Counted from the stretch's first letter, positions 1 through 4,805 are shown. The stretch: DNA of 6,360 nt from Methanomethylovorans sp. PtaU1.Bin073 (GCA_002067265.1 MVQW01000100.1:1-6360); one strand, 5' to 3'. A program made the numbers and translations. The notes: a model not told the origin generated them from the letters alone.

Positions 1-408
1 GGCGCCCTGTATTCCAACTATCAGCGGGAGCGGATCGAGAGAGTATGTGATGACTTGGGACTTAAAGTATTCTCGCCTCTGTGGCATATAGACCAGGAAA
101 AGGAGATGAGGCAGTTGCTTGCCCTGGGCTTCAGGTTCATTTTCAGCAGCGTTGCAGCCTACGGCCTCAATAGTAAATGGGTCGGGCACATCATTACCGA
201 AAACGATATAGAACGTCTGGTGAAGCTTAAAGAAAAGATCGGCCTCAACGTTGCAGGAGAAGGTGGAGAGTTCGAAAGCTTCGTAATAGATGCACCTATG
301 TACAAAAAGAAGATCGACATCCACGAATTTGAAGTCATCGAGCTTGATGAGTACACTGCAAAAGTTGCGATCACGGATGCTGTGCTGGTGGATAAGACAG
401 AAGAATAA
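1..408 (+). CDS. dph6: Diphthine-ammonia ligase, C-terminal part (5' end outside window)
   Basis: This is the last 135 codons of a gene that begins before the window. The frame is open from base 1 and ends in TAA at 406-408. The family uses ATP and ammonia to amidate diphthine on elongation factor 2, the last step of diphthamide synthesis in the cytoplasm. Two family signatures are visible. Near the left edge, GALYSNYQRERIERVC matches the conserved 'YQRxRIExVC' stretch, and about residue 83 LNVAGEGGEFESFVID matches the conserved 'NVAGEGGEyEt' stretch. Between them, SSVAAYGLNSKWVGHII corresponds to the usual 'VAAeGLdxxWlGr' segment. The N-terminal PP-loop ATP site cannot be seen. The product ends in a short acidic tail. 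The gene stands apart from its right neighbour, which has its own promoter. The family call is firm; the exact substrate rests on family knowledge. Confidence 0.88.
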   Translation, partial: GALYSNYQRERIERVCDDLGLKVFSPLWHIDQEKEMRQLLALGFRFIFSSVAAYGLNSKWVGHIITENDIERLVKLKEKIGLNVAGEGGEFESFVIDAPMYKKKIDIHEFEVIELDEYTAKVAITDAVLVDKTEE

Positions 409-424
409 AGTTATTTAGCTCTGT

Positions 425-440
425 GAATTCTTTTTTGATC
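425..440 (+). terminator. Possible T-tract terminator after the diphthine-ammonia ligase
   Basis: A run of six T (431-436) follows the stop codon by about 22 bases. Archaeal RNA polymerase can stop at such U-rich tracts without a strong hairpin, and I see no strong hairpin here. This is a weak call. Confidence 0.3.
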
Positions 441-560
441 GAGGAGAGTATTAAAATAGAGTGTTAATCGCTTCGAAAATCTTGCTGAAGAGTGGAACCA
501 GCAGATTCTGCAATACCCGTATCTCATCATTATGAGTATTAACATATTTAATATATTCAT

Positions 561-573
561 AATGTATAAATAT
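561..573 (+). promoter_or_regulatory. TATA box for the secreted protein gene
   Basis: TATAAATAT at 565-573 is the best archaeal TATA match in this gap. The usual spacing of about 25 bases from the box centre puts the transcript start near 593-597, about 90 bases before the ATG at 687. Bases 480-560 upstream are AT-rich and hold short dyads: GCAGATTCTGC at 501-511, and CTCAT/ATGAG at 523-536. Their role is unknown. Confidence 0.6.
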
Positions 574-595
574 GCGAAAAATCGATTTTTAAGTG

Positions 596-669
596 TAGAT
601 CTTACCCCATAGCCTGTAAACAAGTAAGGCTAGAGAGGATGATAGATCCTGGACGAGGGAGAAGATCTA
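596..669 (+). promoter_or_regulatory. Structured 5' leader RNA, predicted three-stem junction
   Basis: Three nested complementary segments are visible. The closing stem is TAGATCTT (596-603) with AAGATCTA (662-669), 8 of 8 pairs, and it can be extended by CCC (605-607) with GGG (657-659). The second stem is TAGCCT (610-615) with AGGCTA (627-632) and an 11-base loop. The third is AGGAT (636-640) with ATCCT (646-650) and a 5-base loop. The fold begins at the predicted transcript start and ends 5 bases before the Shine-Dalgarno GGAGGGTG (675-682). Bases 602-607 (TTACCC) could instead pair with GGGTGA at 678-683, which would cover the Shine-Dalgarno. It matches no riboswitch class I know. Note that AGATCT is self-complementary, so the outer stem could also be two copies of one protein site. 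Folding and function are inference. Confidence 0.45.
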
Positions 670-686
670 AAAACGGAGGGTGAAAA

Positions 687-1502
687 ATGACATATTCCAA
701 ATTAATGAAAGCAATGCTGCTGACAGTAGCAGTATTGGGTCTAATTTCTGTAGCCAATGCCTGTGAAATAAGCGGATATAAGTATGAAAAAGTAGGTGAT
801 GAGACACAGCCTGTGGAAGGCTGGACAATCTATCTGTACAAATTAGTGAATGGTAAGTTTGTTTACCTGACTGAGACAACTACAGATGCAAATGGATATT
901 ACCATTTCAGTGAGGCTGACAAAACTCTAACCCCATTCCCAAAGAGTACATACGGCACCTATCGCGTTTATGAAGAGGCAAGGACCGGCTGGACACAGCT
1001 GTATCCGACAACTGGCTTCTACGAAGTACAATTGATAAGATATCCCAGAGAAGCACGTATAGTCAGTGGACTGAACTTCATAAACCAGAGAGATAATATC
1101 GACAATATCTGCTATACGGAAGAAACTGCCTGGGTTGCAGGTTCCAGATACGTGGAGAAGGGAAACTGGGCAACATATACACCTTATGATGGTGCAGCAA
1201 AGACCGTGGACATCTATGCTGGCCAAAACATAAAGGTAGGAACTGCCACATTCTCGGCACCTGATACAAATGGAAATGTGACCATTACTATCGACCTTAA
1301 CAACGGTGCAGCTTTCGCTGATGTGGAAGAAAACCTCAAGATCCAGGGATACACAGATGTACCTGCTGAAAATAATCCGTCCCCCGGTAAGTTTACCACA
1401 TATAAGGGTACGTTCTCTGGTAGCAGCACTACAGTAACCATTCTCCAGTATGCTTACTACGGTATCCATCTGGATGTCAAAGTTCCTTGCGAACTGACAT
1501 AA
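687..1502 (+). CDS. Secreted protein with an SdrD-B/prealbumin-like beta domain
   Basis: The product has 271 residues. The ATG at 687 is set by GGAGGGTG at 675-682, four bases upstream. Residues 1-25 form a signal peptide (short basic start, hydrophobic core LLTVAVLGLISV, cleavage after ANA), leaving Cys26 as the mature N-terminus. Residues 27-133 look like an SdrD-B/SpaA-type beta sandwich: ISGYKYEK, GWTIYLYK, then TTTDANGYYHF ('T-D-NG-Y-F' strand pair), then GTYRVYEEARTGWTQLYP and GLNFINQ. Residues 142-268 form a second Thr/Gly/Asn-rich beta region starting near CYTEETAWVAGSRYV, which I do not recognise as a named domain. The protein has only three cysteines (26, 142, 268). There is no C-terminal membrane helix or sorting motif, so it is probably released or held non-covalently at the S-layer. 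The domains suggest cell-surface adhesion or a structural role; substrate or partner is unknown. It is a single-gene unit between its own promoter and a hairpin terminator. Confidence 0.8.
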   Translation: MTYSKLMKAMLLTVAVLGLISVANACEISGYKYEKVGDETQPVEGWTIYLYKLVNGKFVYLTETTTDANGYYHFSEADKTLTPFPKSTYGTYRVYEEARTGWTQLYPTTGFYEVQLIRYPREARIVSGLNFINQRDNIDNICYTEETAWVAGSRYVEKGNWATYTPYDGAAKTVDIYAGQNIKVGTATFSAPDTNGNVTITIDLNNGAAFADVEENLKIQGYTDVPAENNPSPGKFTTYKGTFSGSSTTVTILQYAYYGIHLDVKVPCELT

Positions 1503-1510
1503 ACATTCTG

Positions 1511-1548
1511 ATGCACCGGTCCTCATATGGACCAGTGCATTATTTTGT
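1511..1548 (+). terminator. Hairpin terminator of the secreted protein gene
   Basis: ATGCAC-C-GGTCC (1511-1522) pairs with GGACC-A-GTGCAT (1529-1540): 11 pairs, one C/A mismatch and a 6-base loop. It is followed by TATTTTGTTG and starts 8 bases after the TAA. A further T run lies at 1563-1569. Confidence 0.75.
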
Positions 1549-1604
1549 TGAAGAAAAATATCTTTTTTTCTGATCTTCTGACAGATCGTCTAATTTTCAA
1601 GATT

Positions 1605-1633
1605 TGTACTTTATGGAAGAGACTTAAAGTACA
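1605..1633 (+). promoter_or_regulatory. Candidate regulator site upstream of the HEPN-like gene
   Basis: A perfect 9-bp inverted repeat, TGTACTTTA (1605-1613) and TAAAGTACA (1625-1633), has an 11-base spacer, so matching half-sites are 20 bp apart, close to two helical turns. It ends about 17 bases before the TATA-like tract at 1650, where archaeal activators commonly bind. A dimeric DNA-binding protein would fit; which one is unknown. Confidence 0.4.
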
Positions 1634-1649
1634 TGCAACTCGAGATTGT

Positions 1650-1660
1650 TTTAAATAATA
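1650..1660 (+). promoter_or_regulatory. TATA-like tract for the HEPN-like gene
   Basis: TTTAAATAATA at 1650-1660 lies in a long AT run. It predicts a transcript start near 1677-1682 and a leader of about 110 bases. The exact box is uncertain because several overlapping AT hexamers would serve. Confidence 0.45.
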
Positions 1661-1662
1661 TA

Positions 1663-1684
1663 ATAAGGAATTAAGATTCCTTAT
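1663..1684 (+). promoter_or_regulatory. Perfect 9-bp dyad between the TATA tract and the predicted start
   Basis: ATAAGGAAT (1663-1671) is the exact reverse complement of ATTCCTTAT (1676-1684), with a 4-base gap. Its place between the TATA tract and the expected start site fits a repressor operator. If transcription starts further upstream it could instead form a hairpin at the 5' end of the mRNA. Confidence 0.4.
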
Positions 1685-1791
1685 AGATGAAAAAGAGAAT
1701 AATGAAGTTACAGAATCGATAGCATAAGCACAGGACCTATTAAAGTGCATCAAAACATAAACCAAAATGACCAAACTGCGGAGGTTTACGG

Positions 1792-2229
1792 ATGATAATA
1801 GAATTTATGGAAAAAAAATCGAGATACGATGAGTTCGAGAAGGAATATCTGGACTCAAAAGCATACCTTCGCAGAGCAAAACTATTCCGTGATCATGGAA
1901 TGGCCCATAGCGACGTGTTCAACGTGGCCTCTCTTGCCCTTGAACGTTATCTTGTTGCTTTGTGCTACCTGCATGATGTGGAACCTTTCAACCACAATTA
2001 TAACTGCCTCATGGATAGCGTGGAAAAGCTCGTAAATGTGCCTTTGGAACTGAACACGGAAATCAGATCCCTGGATGAGATCTTCGACATCTGCTCCCTT
2101 GATGACTATTACCATGGTGAGCCAGAGGTGTCTGATATGGAAAGGATTATTGCAATGTGCGATGGTGTGGAAGGGTTGTTTGGTAAGGATAAAATTGAAG
2201 AGGTAAGAGAAAAGGCGAAGGAGAATTAA
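1792..2229 (+). CDS. Small HEPN-like all-helical protein
   Basis: The product has 145 residues and no signal peptide or membrane segment, so it is cytoplasmic. The ATG at 1792 is supported by GGAGGT at 1780-1785, six bases upstream; the internal Met6 lacks such a site. The core (about residues 20-130) fits the HEPN pattern: YLRRAKLFRDHG, then SLALERYLVALCYLH (the usual 'A-xx-ALE-xYL-xALL' helix), then FNHNYNCLMDSVEKL (the usual 'H-xLxxLxxxl' turn and helix). The ribonuclease motif R-x4-6-H is not at its usual late position: DDYYHGEP has a His but no matching Arg. RAKLFRDH near residue 28 has the right spacing but the wrong place. No MNT nucleotidyltransferase partner is adjacent, so the classic HEPN/MNT toxin-antitoxin layout is not seen. 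A role as a binding or scaffold protein is inference. Confidence 0.55.
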   Translation: MIIEFMEKKSRYDEFEKEYLDSKAYLRRAKLFRDHGMAHSDVFNVASLALERYLVALCYLHDVEPFNHNYNCLMDSVEKLVNVPLELNTEIRSLDEIFDICSLDDYYHGEPEVSDMERIIAMCDGVEGLFGKDKIEEVREKAKEN

Positions 2230-2274
2230 AAAGAGGAAAAGAAAAAAAGTACTCATCGGAAAGATTCCCTATCG

Positions 2275-2309
2275 GATAAAAAGAGGTTGGCCTTCATCTG
2301 TTAAAGGCC
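2275..2309 (-). terminator. Terminator of the MarR gene
   Basis: GGCCTT (2289-2294) and AAGGCC (2304-2309) form a 6-bp stem with a 9-base loop that includes the marR stop codon. On the minus strand the stem is followed by AACCTCTTTTTATCC. Bases 2230-2300 separate the convergent HEPN-like and MarR genes and hold nothing else I can name. No clear plus-strand terminator is seen for the HEPN-like gene. Confidence 0.5.
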
Positions 2310-2774
2310 CTTCAGAGGAAATTCTTTCCATTTCTTATCAACGTTTTCATAAGCAGCCTGGTAACTGTTTTCTGATATTTTGCAAAGCAGTGTCCTTGCC
2401 TGTTTTCTCTCCTCTTCTGTGAGTCCTGAAAATGCAGCCTCTTCGCATTCGCTGTCTATTTTCACCACATCAGGAATGAGCTTCTCACCTGCCTCTGTAA
2501 GGTAAAGCCGGACAGCCCTGCGGTTGTTCTCATCTGTGATGCGTCTGACGATTCCTTTTTGCTCGAGGACGTTGACTGCTCGTGCGATGCTTCCCTTATC
2601 AATGAGAAGTACGCCTGCGAGATAATCCTGCGTAATCCCCTGCTCGTTAGAGAGCACCATGAGGACAAAGAACTGGCCTGCGGAGAGCCCAAGATATTTC
2701 ATACGATGGTTTATCCTTACAAAGTAGCTGCGATACGTTATTGAAATGAATGCTCCCAGTGGTAGATCTTTCAT
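2301..2774 (-). CDS. MarR-family transcriptional regulator
   Basis: The product has 157 residues, a normal length for MarR proteins, which are DNA-binding dimers that usually repress and release DNA on binding a ligand or being oxidised. The ATG at 2772-2774 has AAAGGAG at 2781-2787, six bases upstream. The N-terminal helix is about residues 8-28. The winged helix-turn-helix spans about 31-97: LSAGQFFVLMVL, then GITQDYLAGVLLIDKGSIAR with the recognition helix near 61-72, then the wing at 79-93, where DENNRRAVRLYLTEAG matches the family's 'D-x-R-x-V-xLT-xxG' signature. A C-terminal dimerisation helix follows, near 118-145. There are two cysteines (110 and 131), both outside the wing. Its promoter carries the same dyad as the fpoB-like gene upstream, so autoregulation and control of fpoB are likely by inference. 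The ligand is unknown. Confidence 0.9.
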   Translation of the reverse strand: MKDLPLGAFISITYRSYFVRINHRMKYLGLSAGQFFVLMVLSNEQGITQDYLAGVLLIDKGSIARAVNVLEQKGIVRRITDENNRRAVRLYLTEAGEKLIPDVVKIDSECEEAAFSGLTEEERKQARTLLCKISENSYQAAYENVDKKWKEFPLKGL

Positions 2775-2810
2775 GTACTGCTCCTTTGGATCATGCAGTT
2801 GTGGAAACTA

Positions 2811-2825
2811 TTGTCACGACAACAA
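2811..2825 (-). promoter_or_regulatory. Candidate MarR operator at the marR start site
   Basis: TTGTCACGACAACAA matches TTGTT-N5-AACAA at 9 of 10 defined positions and contains the perfect dyad TTGTC-AC-GACAA (2811-2822). The 11-mer GACAACAATAA (2818-2828) recurs exactly at 3537-3547 in the fpoB promoter. The predicted marR transcript start (about 2816) lies inside the site, so binding would block initiation. A half-site TTGTT lies at 2850-2854, on the far side of the TATA box. Confidence 0.6.
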
Positions 2826-2836
2826 TAATGGTTTGG

Positions 2837-2844
2837 ACATTTAA
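2837..2844 (-). promoter_or_regulatory. TATA box of marR
   Basis: The minus strand reads AACATCCTTAAATGT here, with TTAAATGT at 2844-2837. The fpoB promoter has the matching AACACCCTTAAATAT. Both place the start site about 25 bases downstream, in the operator. Confidence 0.55.
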
Positions 2845-2899
2845 GGATGTTGTTCATGAGTCAGGAGCAGAAAGAGAAAAGGAGGGAGAAACACAAGAC

Positions 2900-2923
2900 C
2901 CGATAAAATAACCTATTTTCCGG
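2900..2923 (-). terminator. Possible hairpin terminator of the fpoB-like gene
   Basis: On the minus strand, CCG-G-AAAATA pairs with TATTTT-AT-CGG around a 3-base loop, with a small uneven internal loop. It is followed by a pyrimidine-rich, partly T-rich stretch (TTTCTCCCTCC). It lies about 35 bases after the fpoB stop. The stem is AT-rich and uneven, so the call is weak. If it works, marR and fpoB are mainly separate transcripts. Confidence 0.3.
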
Positions 2924-2957
2924 CTAGTGAAGATATCTGGGATCGATGCTCATTGAT

Positions 2958-3488
2958 TCACCTGTATTCAGTACCCTTATCCTTCTTTGCTTCGATCTTT
3001 TTCTGAAGCTCAACAAATCCTTGGATAAAAGCTTCAGGTCTTGGCGGGCAGCCTGGAACATACACATCCACCGGAAATATCTCATCCACATTCTGAACAG
3101 TGCTGTAGGATTCGTAGAAAGGCCCGCCGCTTATGGCACAGTCCCCGATGGCCATCACCCACTTTGGTGCAGGCATCTGATCCCATATCCTTTGCAGAGC
3201 CGGGAGATACTTCTTTGTTACGTACCCACTGATAATAAGTACGTCAGCATGTCTTGGAGAGTTACGCGGGATAATACCAAAACGGTCAGTATCAAAGTGA
3301 GCCATACCTACAGCGATTTCCTCAACACCGCAACAACCCATTGCATTTACTGTAAACCACAATGAATTCTTGCGACCCCAGTTGATAATATCCTGAAGCT
3401 TGGTCTTTTTCAGAAATTCTGCAATAGCATTCGATTCAATGAGAGTTGTACCGGGTATGCCATCATTAGTTTGATTTACTTCATCCAT
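2958..3488 (-). CDS. fpoB: F420H2 dehydrogenase subunit B (NuoB-like), stand-alone copy
   Basis: The product has 176 residues, full length for the NuoB/FpoB family. In complex I and its archaeal F420H2:methanophenazine version (Fpo) this subunit carries the N2 [4Fe-4S] cluster, which passes electrons to the membrane quinone or methanophenazine site. All four ligands are present: the tandem Cys52-Cys53 in GCCGVEE (with Glu56 of the 'CCxxE' motif), Cys117 in GDCAISGG and Cys147 in VPGCPPRPEA. The spacings of 64 and 30 are as expected. DRFGIIPRNSPRHADVLIISG and WVMAIGDCAISGGPF match FpoB closely. The ATG at 3486-3488 has a weak GAGG at 3496-3499. No other fpo gene lies on either side, although fpoB normally sits inside the fpo operon after fpoA. 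The MarR gene is downstream on the same strand and the two promoters share an operator. It may be a regulated paralogue or a relocated sole copy; the window cannot decide. Confidence 0.88.
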   Translation of the reverse strand: MDEVNQTNDGIPGTTLIESNAIAEFLKKTKLQDIINWGRKNSLWFTVNAMGCCGVEEIAVGMAHFDTDRFGIIPRNSPRHADVLIISGYVTKKYLPALQRIWDQMPAPKWVMAIGDCAISGGPFYESYSTVQNVDEIFPVDVYVPGCPPRPEAFIQGFVELQKKIEAKKDKGTEYR

Positions 3489-3503
3489 TTAAGAGCCTCT
3501 TAA
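3489..3503 (-). promoter_or_regulatory. 15-bp palindrome covering the fpoB ribosome binding site
   Basis: TTAAGAG-C-CTCTTAA is a perfect 7-1-7 palindrome directly before the fpoB ATG. It includes the only Shine-Dalgarno-like bases (GAGG on the minus strand, 3496-3499). In RNA it could form a 5-bp hairpin with the AGG in the loop, or dimerise. It does not match the TTGTT-N5-AACAA sites. Function is unknown. Confidence 0.35.
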
Positions 3504-3511
3504 TTAGCATA

Positions 3512-3544
3512 TTGTTGTCTACACAACTGTTGTTGTGACAACAA
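3512..3544 (-). promoter_or_regulatory. Paired MarR-type operators at the fpoB start site
   Basis: TTGTTGTGACAACAA at 3530-3544 is a perfect 7-1-7 palindrome (TTGTT-GTGAC-AACAA). TTGTTGTCTACACAA at 3512-3526 is a weaker copy (TTGTT-GTCTA-CACAA), with centres 18 bp apart. Together they sit inside a larger dyad, 3510-3546, centred on base 3528: outer arms of 10 bp (TATTGTTGTC/GACAACAATA) and inner arms of 5 bp. The predicted fpoB transcript start (about 3537) is at the centre of the perfect copy. A MarR dimer here should block initiation. Confidence 0.65.
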
Positions 3545-3558
3545 TAAAAGTAAAGGAG

Positions 3559-3566
3559 ATATTTAA
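3559..3566 (-). promoter_or_regulatory. TATA box of the fpoB-like gene
   Basis: The minus strand reads CCCTTAAATATC, with TTAAATAT at 3566-3559. It lies between the two perfect dyads at 3530-3544 and 3572-3586. Confidence 0.6.
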
Positions 3567-3571
3567 GGGTG

Positions 3572-3586
3572 TTGTTAACTTAACAA
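3572..3586 (-). promoter_or_regulatory. Second perfect operator, upstream of the fpoB TATA box
   Basis: TTGTTAACTTAACAA is a perfect 7-1-7 palindrome of the form TTGTT-N5-AACAA. Its centre (3579) is 42 bp from the centre of the 3530-3544 site (3537), which is four turns of B-DNA, so two bound dimers would face the same side with the TATA box between them. It covers the position where TFB would contact DNA upstream of the box. Confidence 0.55.
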
Positions 3587-3626
3587 AAAGTGAGAAGAGA
3601 AATACCCGAATGCAAAGGCATACCTT

Positions 3627-3752
3627 CTAAGAGTTAAATGTTAAAGCATCTTCACCTTTGACAAAATAATCTTCTAACAGGTCATGTAGATTCATGATCC
3701 TATAAATTCCTGTTATTCCAAGATATTCTCCTGCAGAGAAAACAAAATCTTC
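3627..3752 (-). pseudogene. Possible 3' remnant of a minus-strand gene
   Basis: A 41-codon open stretch on the minus strand ends in TAG at 3627-3629. It reads like real protein: an EDFVFSAGEYLGITGIYRIM segment followed by NLHDLLEDYFVKGEDALTFN. It has no start codon near its 5' end. The same frame continues upstream across one TAA (3753-3755) with HPAEDDENI, up to the start of the acyltransferase gene at 3780. This would fit the tail of an older gene cut off when the AT-rich acyltransferase gene arrived. I do not recognise the family, and a chance open frame is possible at this length. Otherwise bases 3589-3779 hold only the acyltransferase promoter. Confidence 0.25.
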
Positions 3753-3759
3753 TTATATG
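3752..3759 (+). promoter_or_regulatory. TATA-like box, leaderless start for the acyltransferase
   Basis: CTTATATG at 3752-3759 is centred about 25 bases before the ATG at 3780. No Shine-Dalgarno is present (the bases before the ATG are TTCAGCCGG). A leaderless transcript beginning at or next to the ATG would explain both facts. Confidence 0.4.
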
Positions 3760-3779
3760 TTTTCGTCGTCTTCAGCCGG

Positions 3780-4805
3780 ATGGCCTACGAAAAATGGATT
3801 GATATTGCAAAAGGAATTGGAATATTTTTGGTCATAGTTGGCCATTCCCATTGTCCGCCATTCCTTCAAACAATAATTTATTCATTCCATATGCCCTTAT
3901 TTTTCTTCTTAAGTGGATATACTTTTCATTATGACAAATATAAACTAAATAAAAGTGCATTTGTCACAAATAAATTTTATAGGTTAGTAGTCCCATATTT
4001 TTTCACAAATTTTTTAATATTATTAATCCTTTCTCTAAAAGACTCCTTAACAATGAATCCTTTAAAAATGCCGATACCTGTAACTAGGTCTTTAATAGGA
4101 ATAGCTTATGGAAATGGTGCTCCGTTAAATCCCCCGTCTATTTTCGCCAACATGGTAGATGTCCCAACATGGTTTTTACTATGCCTATTCTGTGCGTATT
4201 TACTTTTTTATTTAGTAGCTGCTTTTCATGAAAAATATGGATTAACTCTTAGTTATATTGTTGTATTTTTAACTGCATATGTTGGTTTTGCAATAAGCAA
4301 ATTTATTTATCTTCCATGGGGAATTGACATCGCTTTTATTTCGATGACCTTTATGTTTACGGCTTACATAATGAATCATTATGGAGCCATAAATACCAAA
4401 TCGAAAGTAATCCCTGAATATTTTTCATGGTTTTTACTATTATTCATTTCAATTTTGCTCAATGGCAGAGTTGACATGAACCTAAGAAATTATTCAAATC
4501 TGTTTTTGTTTGTAATTGGGGGTTTATCAGGTACTTTCATAATGATAGGACTGGCAAAAGAATTATCAAGATATACCAATGTGTTTACAGAAATGTCTGA
4601 GTATTTAGGGAAAAAGTCTCTTGTAATTTTATGCTACCATTTATTCACACCGATTTTTATCTTAAATTCAATACCTTTTATTCATGTAAGAGAAATGGTA
4701 TCTAATTCATTATTCCTATCCACACTTAATATTCTAGTATTTTCAATATTCACCGTGGTGCTATTTAAGAAAATTCCTTTTTTCAGACGTGTGCATTCAA
4801 TGTGA
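3780..4805 (+). CDS. Acyltransferase-3 family membrane protein (sugar O-acetylase-like)
   Basis: The product has 341 residues, a full-length family member, with about ten hydrophobic segments and no signal peptide. The family moves acetyl or similar groups onto sugars of surface polysaccharides, glycoproteins or lipids at the cytoplasmic membrane. WIDIAKGIGIFLVIVGH (residues 6-22, with the catalytic-type His22) and FHMPLFFFLSGY (36-47, with His37) are the family hallmarks. Arg68 in NKFYRLVVPYF, PTWFLLC near 129 and GKKSLVILCYH near 277-287 also fit. The overall pattern is closest to fucose 4-O-acetylase-like members. The Met at 3780 is the only sensible start: the first residues, MAYEKWIDIAKG, match the family's N-terminus. 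The gene is far more AT-rich than its neighbours, with codons such as TTA, ATA and AAT prominent, which suggests recent transfer. No sugar-synthesis or glycosyltransferase partner is in the window, so the acceptor is unknown. Confidence 0.85.
   Translation: MAYEKWIDIAKGIGIFLVIVGHSHCPPFLQTIIYSFHMPLFFFLSGYTFHYDKYKLNKSAFVTNKFYRLVVPYFFTNFLILLILSLKDSLTMNPLKMPIPVTRSLIGIAYGNGAPLNPPSIFANMVDVPTWFLLCLFCAYLLFYLVAAFHEKYGLTLSYIVVFLTAYVGFAISKFIYLPWGIDIAFISMTFMFTAYIMNHYGAINTKSKVIPEYFSWFLLLFISILLNGRVDMNLRNYSNLFLFVIGGLSGTFIMIGLAKELSRYTNVFTEMSEYLGKKSLVILCYHLFTPIFILNSIPFIHVREMVSNSLFLSTLNILVFSIFTVVLFKKIPFFRRVHSM

Noticed and set aside
461..535. A 24-codon reading frame from GTG after a GAGGAG at 441-446.
   Set aside because: The spacing to the GTG is about 14 bases, the product has no features, and the predicted promoter lies further downstream.
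753..767. A lipoprotein signal ending in ANAC at the start of the secreted protein.
   Set aside because: The -3 position is Ala and -2 is Asn, a poor lipobox, while ANA is a good ordinary signal peptidase site. Lipid attachment is kept only as a minor alternative.
927..1526. A long minus-strand frame (about 199 codons) opposite the secreted protein.
   Set aside because: It lies entirely antisense to a gene with a clear signal peptide, ribosome binding site and domain pattern. Its own translation is Cys-rich and lacks any domain logic.
1687..1722. An 11-residue leader peptide (MKKRIMKLQNR) before the HEPN-like gene.
   Set aside because: There is no properly spaced ribosome binding site, and the repeated residues typical of attenuation peptides are absent.
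2245..2280. Repeated ATCGGA motif (direct repeat) between the convergent genes.
   Set aside because: Only two 6-base copies in an A-rich gap; not enough to call a repeat element.
2946..3365. A plus-strand frame opposite the fpoB-like gene.
   Set aside because: It is antisense to a gene with all family motifs intact; no ribosome binding site or recognisable motif.
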